Assembly (NCBI RefSeq): GCF_030552475.1
Contig: NZ_JAUPED010000017.1
Span: forward strand, 1 to 64,000
DNA from: Mariniflexile sp. AS56
GTDB lineage: Bacteria; Bacteroidota; Bacteroidia; Flavobacteriales; Flavobacteriaceae
Length of the DNA: 64,000 nucleotides
Reading direction: 5' to 3'
Below, in pieces: positions 57,589-64,000 of the stretch. How positions within the stretch are numbered: the first letter of the stretch is position 1; every line of letters begins with the position of its first letter. A program made the position numbers and the translations under genes. The notes below the pieces were generated by a model that saw only the letters and a program-made list of their open reading frames with translations, did no database searches and had not been told where the DNA came from.

Positions 57589-57607
57589 ATTATAAAAATC
57601 CATGAGC
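57589..57607. terminator. Hairpin between the small T9SS gene and GH88
   Basis: TGCTCATG and CATGAGCA pair over eight bases. The hairpin lies 36 bp after the stop codon of the upstream gene and 37 bp before the GH88 start. The following T-rich stretch is interrupted, so it may attenuate rather than stop transcription. Confidence 0.4.
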
Positions 57608-57642
57608 ATATTTATTATAATCTTACCTGAATGATTTGTGGT

Positions 57643-58455
57643 TTAATTAAGTATAATCTTCTTAGTAAGCACTGATGTTTCTCCTGCTATTTTCACTACA
57701 TAAACACCCTTACTGAAGAAAGGAATTGAAAGTTGAGTAGATTTAGCAACAGAACTATGTACTTCTTGACCTAAAAGACTAAACACTTGCACTTTTGCGT
57801 TTAATTCACATTTTACAATGTCAATTTTGTTATCTCCAGTGATGATTTTAGTTTGAGATTTATTTGCAATATCGTTTACACTCAATGGATGAGCAGCAGC
57901 ATAATCTTTTATAGCTTGAACTGATGCAAATGTTTTAATCCAACCTACATTAACTGATGTTGTACCCGATGTATCACCTGTATTATCCAGACCAAATATG
58001 ATTCGCTCTATTGCTCCATTGGTTAAAGCCGTAGTTGTAAAATGCGCACCACTCATATCAAAGAAATAGATGTGCTGTGAATTTAATGCTGAATCTACTT
58101 CACCACGAGTTGTCTTATTGTCATACCACGCTCCAGTACCATTTGTTTTTAAGTAAAACATAGTTCTAGCAAACGGCGTGTTTGATAGCTGAATTGCTAA
58201 ATATGGGAAATTAGTTCCATCTAGATTAATAGCTGAACTCGGTGGGTTAAGTTCAAAGCCCGCTGTAGATGCTCCATAAGTAAAAGTTAAACTTCCTCCA
58301 GCAACACTAAATGCTCCACCTGAAAAGCTAGTAAAGCCTTCGGTATCTCCAGCGGTTTCAAATAAAAACTCAAAATCTCCAGATTGCGCTTTTACATTAG
58401 TTGTAATAAAAAACAATGCTATAAATAACATTGATACTTGTGTAATTTTTTTCAT
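57643..58455 (-). CDS. Small T9SS-secreted glycan-binding-like protein
   Basis: The frame is open from 58533, but only the ATG at 58455 gives a proper signal peptide (MKKITQVSMLFIALFF, cut near VKAQS), so I choose it. The 270-residue product has one beta-rich domain of about 160 residues opening with GDFEFLFETAGDTEGFTSF, and a T9SS type A tail (IDIVKCELNAKVQVFSLLGQEV ... GVYVVKIAG). The domain is a divergent copy of the one in the lyase at 58742 and the esterase at 62006. With no catalytic part, it probably acts as a free or surface-tethered binding protein. Confidence 0.75.
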   Translation of the reverse strand: MKKITQVSMLFIALFFITTNVKAQSGDFEFLFETAGDTEGFTSFSGGAFSVAGGSLTFTYGASTAGFELNPPSSAINLDGTNFPYLAIQLSNTPFARTMFYLKTNGTGAWYDNKTTRGEVDSALNSQHIYFFDMSGAHFTTTALTNGAIERIIFGLDNTGDTSGTTSVNVGWIKTFASVQAIKDYAAAHPLSVNDIANKSQTKIITGDNKIDIVKCELNAKVQVFSLLGQEVHSSVAKSTQLSIPFFSKGVYVVKIAGETSVLTKKIILN

Positions 58456-58686
58456 AATAAAATAGTTTAATGGATTAATAAATATTTGTTTAGCAACTAA
58501 ATAAGAGCTTAAGTAGCTTACCCTTTTTAGCATATTTCAATATTAAAAATTAAACCAGAAAAAGCATCCAACTTATAGTTCAAACCATCCACATTATTGC
58601 CCAAACCCAATAAAACAGAGGGTTTTTGAGAAATATTGGAAATAATTTGAATACTTTTTATGTTTTTTATTAAAAATTTTTGAAAA

Positions 58687-58713
58687 AAAACCACCGTTTT
58701 AAGCGGTGGTTTT
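58687..58713. terminator. Intrinsic terminator
   Basis: AAAACCACCG and CGGTGGTTTT pair over ten bases around a seven-base loop, about 30 bp after the stop codon of the alginate-lyase-like gene. The genes downstream therefore probably have their own promoter in the roughly 230 bp that follow. Confidence 0.85.
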
Positions 58714-58741
58714 CAACTCTAAATAGAATAAATTACAGTTT

Positions 58742-61700
58742 TTATTCCTTTATTATTTTCTTAGTTGTCATGATGCCATTATTACTTATGCGCACAAAAT
58801 AAATACCACTAACAAAACCACTAATATCTATCTGTTCCTTGTTATTTTCTATCTTCTCTTTAGTCAATAACTTGCCCACAATATTATAGATTTCCACATC
58901 AGCCCCTAAACCTTGAGATACAATAAAACTGCCTTTAACTGGATTGGGATATATTGACACAACGTCTTGTTTCAAACTGTTGACTCCTAAAGTTAACCCT
59001 GCATAAGCAGCGATATCTTGAAGTGAAGCGAAATTTTTAATCCATTCAATATCGTTATACGTAGCGTTGGTTGTACTACTCGTATTATTATCATCAATAA
59101 GGAATATTATTCTATTGGTATCTGTATAATTTGTACCACTTGCAAAAACTTGTGTTTTTCCGCTACCAAAACCTGGGCCGTTAGTACTTAAGTCAAAAAC
59201 ATAAATCCCTTGGTTGTTAAGTGTTGTATTGGCTACATTGGAAAACCCATCTTTATCGTTATTATACCAACCACTCGCCATATAAAACGACATTCTGGAT
59301 GCTGGTAAATGATCTATTTTAATAGCCACATAAGGATGGTCTACACTAAATTCTAAATCTGCTTGATGTTGAATGCCCAAATATCCATTTGTTGCTGGAT
59401 ATGTTGCTTGTAGCTTGCCAGAAATAACAGCCATTGAGGTTGCTACTGGATTATTGAAACTTGTCCAACCTTCGAAATCCCCATCTATATCAAAAAGGAA
59501 TTCGAATTGACCAGGAACCTTTGATTCATCAATATAAACCGGCAATGTTGTTTTAGAAATACCAGGACCTTCATACATTACAGATAAAGCACTATTAGAG
59601 CCCGATGCTGTAAAATATTCGACTTTTATTTTGTAATAGCCTTCATTTAAACAAATACTTACAGCACTTTCTTGTTCTTCATGCAATCCATCATTATCAA
59701 TTATTTTTATTCCTTCAATTGACAAATTCGATCCATCATCAGAACGAGTATAAAAGGTATAAGTACCACTATTTGGCGCATGAACATAGCCTTCAAATAC
59801 AAAGCCGTAATTATTTGCACTAGAAGCTTCGCTTAAATCAATTATAGCTATTTCACCTGTTTTTATTGGTGTTTCTGCATCAAAATCCGGAAGTTCATTC
59901 CATACGCCTTCATAGTAGCTATAATTAATACCTCCTTTAAAATTAGTAAAGTCCGTAGTAGAAATCATACAAGACAGTGTGTTGATATTTAAAGAAATAC
60001 TATTTAAATCAAAAGAATTATTAGCACCGCTAAACATTACTTTTAGAGCTTGCACTCCTTTTATTAAGTTCACATTGCTAGCTACGGTAAAATCTTTCCA
60101 ATCCGTTAATCCTGTTGAATTTGAAGCTCCGAAAGGTACATTTACTTCGGTTGTAACATCTACACCCCCAATGTTAAATTTAATCTTTCCGTTGGCATTT
60201 GTTGATGCATATCTAATAGAAATATCGTAGGTTCCATCAGCAGGTACATTTACTGTGTAAGTTAGCCACTCTCCATCTTGTATATCGGTAATGTTGTATC
60301 CGCCTTCTGAGCATACTTTTATATCTACATTTTCATCTATACGGTAAACTCCTCCATTGTTACTTATAGTTGTGTCATTATAAGTGTGGTCTTCTCCACT
60401 AGTAGTGAAGTAATCAAAGTTTTCTGCTTCAATAGTCGTTGGTAAATTATTCATTGAATAAATCGGCAAATTGTTTGTGTCAAAACCCTTTATAGGATCT
60501 CCGTAACAATTATCTGCCCTTCTAAATATTAAACCTCCATAGCCTAGATAAGATCCATTATCAGGAGCTGTTTCGTAATTACCATTCATTTCTATTGATT
60601 TTTCACGTGCGCGAAGTGTCCATTTAACTTCTTCAGGTGCTTTTATACCTCTGCCTATATAATGAGCCGTTGGCAATTCCCATGCTGCCACATCATTAAA
60701 TCTATCTCTATAAATTCTTGCAGGATCGTCTGCATAAATTGGACTTATGGCCAATGACATAGTACGGTTGGTTCTATCCATTTGTTGAATAAACTCACCA
60801 GACTCTGCTGTTGGTGTCCATTCGTTTGGCTGATCCATATATGATTGTACATATGAAACTGTATACCTATTATTAAACTCTAAACCTAAAAGGATTCTAG
60901 AATCAGCTTCCCCCCAAAAGTCCGCTCCTTGATTCCATGCTATTTCACCAATATTACACAACATATACTCTCCCCACCAAGTATGCCACAAATCCCTTGA
61001 ACTTTCTTGACTCTGTCCATTCTCCCAAATATAGTTGGTTAACACGCCATTAAAACCATAATCTGATATTGCGCTGCCAGTTGTGTAGTTATAATTTATT
61101 TGATAATCTGTAGTATTTATAACGCTTCCTCTTATATGGGGACCAGAAGCATAAGGTAAATCATCCGCACGATGTGGTAACCCTTTAACATATCTTAATG
61201 CCCTATCGTATATAATTTCATTATCTAAAAACGCACCAATCGCTAAACATGCTCGAACAGCACTTATTTCTTGATTACCAGCTCTAACATAATCGAACAT
61301 GTAAGCCCTCCAATACCAAGTACCCTGGGTAGTAAGATCGGACGGCTCTGCAGTATTGGAATACCCGGGATACACCAGCATATCTTTAAATTTATTAATA
61401 TCTGTTGGAGACCAACCATTGTAAGTGCTTTTAATTATTTCTGCACCTTCTAGCATGATGTAGATTAAAGAACTGGTTAAAGCTCTGGTTCCACTATGTT
61501 GCAGGTAGGTTAACCCCGTCCAAGCATTAAAAATTTCAATTGCTTTTTCTGCATGCCTATTATCTCCGGTAATAGACCACATTAGGGCATTTTGGTATGC
61601 AGCTCTACTATCATTTTCAAAAGCTGAAAGATTTGTTTTTGGTGCATCTCTATATAAAACAGTCATCGACGTATTACCTTGTACTACATAATCGTATTTT

Positions 61701-61918
61701 GACTTAGAATCAGCAGCCATCAAAAGGTAGGATTGGTAAAATGGTTCCTTTTGAGCTTCAACCATGTATTTCATTCTATCTAAATCAGATTTTTTATGGG
61801 ATAAACCTGGATGTACAAATTGGGCATGTACGATCCCAACTGACACAATAAGAAAGCATAAGAAACTAAGCACTTTCTTTTTATTAATTTTCATTTTATT
61901 CATTGTAGTTTTTTTCAT
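58742..61918 (-). CDS. Multimodular alginate-lyase-superfamily protein with CBM6, PA14 and T9SS tail
   Basis: The 1058-residue secreted protein has five parts after its signal peptide. An alpha/alpha toroid of the alginate lyase superfamily (about 35-445) contains NALMWSITGDNRHAEKAIEIFNAW, TRALTSSLIYIMLEGAEII and the aromatic WHTWWGEYML; this fold includes PL5- and PL38-type lyases. A CBM6-like module (about 495-645) follows, then PA14 (about 655-795), then the 175-residue domain shared with two neighbours (802-977). A T9SS type A tail (VSIYPNPVKGSF ... GIYFVRISN) ends it. It should be secreted and attack the uronic-acid polymer; exact substrate and PL family are not readable. Confidence 0.8.
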   Translation of the reverse strand: MKKTTMNKMKINKKKVLSFLCFLIVSVGIVHAQFVHPGLSHKKSDLDRMKYMVEAQKEPFYQSYLLMAADSKSKYDYVVQGNTSMTVLYRDAPKTNLSAFENDSRAAYQNALMWSITGDNRHAEKAIEIFNAWTGLTYLQHSGTRALTSSLIYIMLEGAEIIKSTYNGWSPTDINKFKDMLVYPGYSNTAEPSDLTTQGTWYWRAYMFDYVRAGNQEISAVRACLAIGAFLDNEIIYDRALRYVKGLPHRADDLPYASGPHIRGSVINTTDYQINYNYTTGSAISDYGFNGVLTNYIWENGQSQESSRDLWHTWWGEYMLCNIGEIAWNQGADFWGEADSRILLGLEFNNRYTVSYVQSYMDQPNEWTPTAESGEFIQQMDRTNRTMSLAISPIYADDPARIYRDRFNDVAAWELPTAHYIGRGIKAPEEVKWTLRAREKSIEMNGNYETAPDNGSYLGYGGLIFRRADNCYGDPIKGFDTNNLPIYSMNNLPTTIEAENFDYFTTSGEDHTYNDTTISNNGGVYRIDENVDIKVCSEGGYNITDIQDGEWLTYTVNVPADGTYDISIRYASTNANGKIKFNIGGVDVTTEVNVPFGASNSTGLTDWKDFTVASNVNLIKGVQALKVMFSGANNSFDLNSISLNINTLSCMISTTDFTNFKGGINYSYYEGVWNELPDFDAETPIKTGEIAIIDLSEASSANNYGFVFEGYVHAPNSGTYTFYTRSDDGSNLSIEGIKIIDNDGLHEEQESAVSICLNEGYYKIKVEYFTASGSNSALSVMYEGPGISKTTLPVYIDESKVPGQFEFLFDIDGDFEGWTSFNNPVATSMAVISGKLQATYPATNGYLGIQHQADLEFSVDHPYVAIKIDHLPASRMSFYMASGWYNNDKDGFSNVANTTLNNQGIYVFDLSTNGPGFGSGKTQVFASGTNYTDTNRIIFLIDDNNTSSTTNATYNDIEWIKNFASLQDIAAYAGLTLGVNSLKQDVVSIYPNPVKGSFIVSQGLGADVEIYNIVGKLLTKEKIENNKEQIDISGFVSGIYFVRISNNGIMTTKKIIKE
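58988..59515 (-). repeat. Duplicated domain, copy 1
   Basis: This segment encodes residues 802-977 of the alginate-lyase-like protein. It is nearly identical in protein, and visibly very similar in DNA, to 62264-62788. Long shared stretches include GYLGIQHQ, IKIDHLPASRMSFYMAS and YNDIEWIKNF. Confidence 0.9.
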
Positions 61919-62005
61919 GGTCTATTATTTATGTTTTAATATATCACATGTAACACCGATAAAGTGATGGACGTTTCATACTTATTTAGTTGTTGATAGT
62001 TTTTT

Positions 62006-63499
62006 TTATTTTTTTACGACTTTTATAGTCTTTTTTATGTTATCTCCTATTAATGAAATTATATATAAGCCTTTAGAATATCCAACCAAATCAATATCCA
62101 GTTTATCACTATAATTAGAAATAAAACCCTGCTTATATACCCTTCCATTTAAATCAATAACAGTGTATGTTTTAAATTTAGTATTCGGAATATTTACTGT
62201 TAAAATGTTATTTACGGGATTAGGATACACTGACACCTCATCTTGTTTCAAATCGATAACTCCTAATGTTAAACCTGCATATGCAGCGATGTCTTCAAGT
62301 GAAGTAAAATTTTTAATCCATTCAATGTCATTATACATAGCATTAGTTGTACCACTCGTTTTGTTATCATCAATAAGGAATATCACTCTATTAGTATCTG
62401 TGTAATTTAAACCTTCATTAAATATTTGAGTACTCGAAGCGCCAAATCCCGGACCATTGGTACTCAAATCATAAACATAAATACCAGCATTATTAAGCGT
62501 TGTGTTCGCTAAACTAGAAAACCCATCTTTATCATTATTATACCAACTACTAGCCATATAAAATGACATTCTTGAGGCTGGTAAATGATCTATTTTAATA
62601 GCTAAATAAGGATGGGTACTACTGAACTCTAAATCTACCTGATGCTGAATCCCCAAATATCCATTGGTTGCAGCATAGGTTGCCTGTAACTCGCCCGAGG
62701 TAACCGCCATTGAAGTTGTTGATGGGTTATTGAAACTTGTCCAGCCTTCAAAATCGCCATCTGTATCAAAAAGAAATTCAAATTCACCAGAATTCAATGT
62801 TTCTCCAGAAGCACCTGTTAAAAGATTGTATAATAATTCTGGGTAATGCGTTGTTATACTGTCTCCAAAACAAACAATTTTACTTGTTGAAAAATTGTTT
62901 TCCACAATGGCATTGTATGCTAAGTCTGCAATACTTTGATAACCTAAATTTGTTGGATGGACCCCATCACTGGATAAAAGCCCCATATCATTATTGAACA
63001 AACTATAAGTATCTATAAGTACGATGTTTTTCTCTACCGCAATTTCTGCTAAGACTTGATTAGCTTGAATAACCCTACCATTGGGACCTTCTGGTTCATA
63101 ATAGGAAGCATCATGTCTTTCTAAAAGAGTTGATCCTATACATGGTGGAATGGTCATTAAAATTATGTCGCTATTTACAGCAAGCACTTGGTCTATTATA
63201 TTTCGAATGTTGACACCAAATTCGTTTAGAGGTACCAATTTTCCTGAATTAAGCATATCATTAGTACCGGCAAGCAAAATTGTAGTTGTAGGATTATGTA
63301 CTAAAAGATCTGAATTAATCCTATTTAGCATTTGAATGGTATTGTTTCCTCCAACTCCTGCCATTATCACTTCTGTTTGGGCATTCATTGTATTAAATAA
63401 CCCAACAAATAAGCCAATCAGAAAAAATTCAGGTAGCAATAAATTGTGAAAGAATGAGTCTAAAAAGGTCTGTTTTCTTTTAAAATATTTTTTTACCAC
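62006..63499 (-). CDS. Circularly permuted SGNH esterase with shared binding domain and T9SS tail
   Basis: The 497-residue protein appears to start with GTG at 63499; a stop lies three codons upstream and no ATG precedes the signal-like helix (LLLPEFFLIGLFVGLF). The esterase occupies about 40-228 in rotated order: block II VIMAGVGGN (44-52), block III GTND (78-81), block V DGVH (178-181), then block I FGDS with Ser214. The domain shared with the lyase gene follows (238-412), then a T9SS type A tail (VSVYPNPVNNIL ... GLYIISLIG). It probably removes acyl groups from the polysaccharide outside the cell so the lyases can act. It is the first gene of the region B cluster in the window. Confidence 0.75.
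   Translation of the reverse strand: MVKKYFKRKQTFLDSFFHNLLLPEFFLIGLFVGLFNTMNAQTEVIMAGVGGNNTIQMLNRINSDLLVHNPTTTILLAGTNDMLNSGKLVPLNEFGVNIRNIIDQVLAVNSDIILMTIPPCIGSTLLERHDASYYEPEGPNGRVIQANQVLAEIAVEKNIVLIDTYSLFNNDMGLLSSDGVHPTNLGYQSIADLAYNAIVENNFSTSKIVCFGDSITTHYPELLYNLLTGASGETLNSGEFEFLFDTDGDFEGWTSFNNPSTTSMAVTSGELQATYAATNGYLGIQHQVDLEFSSTHPYLAIKIDHLPASRMSFYMASSWYNNDKDGFSSLANTTLNNAGIYVYDLSTNGPGFGASSTQIFNEGLNYTDTNRVIFLIDDNKTSGTTNAMYNDIEWIKNFTSLEDIAAYAGLTLGVIDLKQDEVSVYPNPVNNILTVNIPNTKFKTYTVIDLNGRVYKQGFISNYSDKLDIDLVGYSKGLYIISLIGDNIKKTIKVVKK
62264..62788 (-). repeat. Duplicated domain, copy 2
   Basis: This segment encodes residues 238-412 of the permuted esterase and matches 58988-59515. The similarity runs on without a break into the linker (AAYAGLTLGV) and the first bases of the T9SS tail, suggesting copying of the whole module with its tail start. 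Confidence 0.9.
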
Positions 63500-63687
63500 G
63501 TGCAGTTAATTTTAGAAAATAAAATTATGCATTACAATAAAAAAACAATAGAACTTATGATTTTAAACGTCCAACTTATAGTCCATTTTATTCAATAAAG
63601 CTGCCCCTTATTACTTAAATAAAAATAGAGGTTGAATTTATTGGCCATAAAAAACACTTTAATCTATATATAGCAAAATAAAACTAT

Positions 63688-64000
63688 TTAAGATTCCTTG
63701 TGGTTTTCTATATACTCACTTGGTGTTAAATTATATAGTTCTTTAAAAGTCTTCCCAAAATATGTTGTAGAATTAAACCCCGACATGTTTGAAATTTCCT
63801 TAATTGAAAAACTACTTTTCAATAAAAGTTCGGAAGCATATTTTAATCGTATTGTTCTTATAAAATTACTTGGGTTTTGTCCTGTTAACGTTTTTATTTT
63901 TCTATAAAAATGAGATCTTCCGACACCAACTTCTTTTAATAAATCGCCAAGTTGAAAATCTTCATCACTTATATTGTCAAAAATAATTTGGGTAACTTTT
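63688..64000 (-). CDS. AraC-type DNA-binding domain, C-terminal part (probable HTCS)
   Basis: The window cuts this gene; about 104 C-terminal codons are visible. They encode the two helix-turn-helix units of an AraC family protein: LGDLLKEVGVGRSHFYRKI, TGQNPSNFIRTIRL, then SIKEISNMSGFNSTTYFGKTFKELY and TPSEYIENH. The FRKIK...GQ.P..FIR.IRL.KA-type spacing is the form found at the end of HTCS proteins, as in the one at 30187. Position next to the lyase cluster makes it the likely regulator of region B. The sensor part, and so the ligand, is outside the window. Confidence 0.85.
   Translation of the reverse strand, partial: KVTQIIFDNISDEDFQLGDLLKEVGVGRSHFYRKIKTLTGQNPSNFIRTIRLKYASELLLKSSFSIKEISNMSGFNSTTYFGKTFKELYNLTPSEYIENHKES

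Overview
The window (64 kb, AT-rich) comes from a Bacteroidota genome, most likely a marine or algae-associated Flavobacteriaceae. The evidence is paired SusC/SusD outer-membrane glycan importers, hybrid two-component regulators (HTCS), type IX secretion (T9SS) tails, abundant short-lipobox lipoproteins, A-rich start regions and a TAnnTTTG-type promoter box. Gene content points to a polysaccharide specialist: two catabolic loci lie side by side, separated by a decayed integration site.

Left edge (1-1250): a riboflavin-synthesis ribB gene whose N-terminus is damaged (the acidic catalytic loop is missing), directly followed by a Crp/Fnr-type regulator.

Region A (1257-40480) is a xylan/xylose locus. 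Leftwards run two susC/susD pairs, a DUF1735 lipoprotein, an Ig-like/carbohydrate-binding lipoprotein and a secreted nucleoside-hydrolase-fold protein. Divergent from them is a + strand operon of GH10 xylanase, GPH-family symporter and cytosolic GH43. The 1-kb divergent spacer carries a nested palindrome and four copies of an ATGCAACA motif; another copy precedes the HTCS gene. A second minus-strand operon holds GH3 (PA14), three GH10 enzymes and a secreted sugar-isomerase-like/ThuA/SMP-30 trio. Next come the HTCS regulator and xylB-xylA-tkt-tal, which carry xylose into the pentose phosphate pathway. The model is: surface xylanases cut xylan, SusCD imports oligomers, periplasmic GH10/GH3 and cytosolic GH43 finish them, XylA/XylB/Tkt/Tal metabolise xylose, and the HTCS senses the oligomers.

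Junction (40959-42884): a tyrosine-recombinase remnant, a tandem 11-bp repeat, the 3' half of a tRNA(CAT) with its own terminator just after it, and a broken T9SS type B gene. This looks like the right end of an old tRNA-integrated island that may include the xylan locus.

Region B (42966-63499, all minus strand) is a second locus, apparently for a uronic-acid-rich, probably esterified polysaccharide. It has a heparinase II/III-like lyase, an alginate-lyase-superfamily multimodular enzyme, GH88 unsaturated glucuronyl hydrolase, three paralogous beta-helix proteins that I cannot place in a known lyase family, two SGNH esterase domains in circularly permuted order, a sodium:solute symporter, a FAD oxidoreductase, a fasciclin lipoprotein and a small T9SS protein. 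No SusC/SusD pair for this locus is in the window. The right edge cuts an AraC-type regulator C-terminus, probably a second HTCS.
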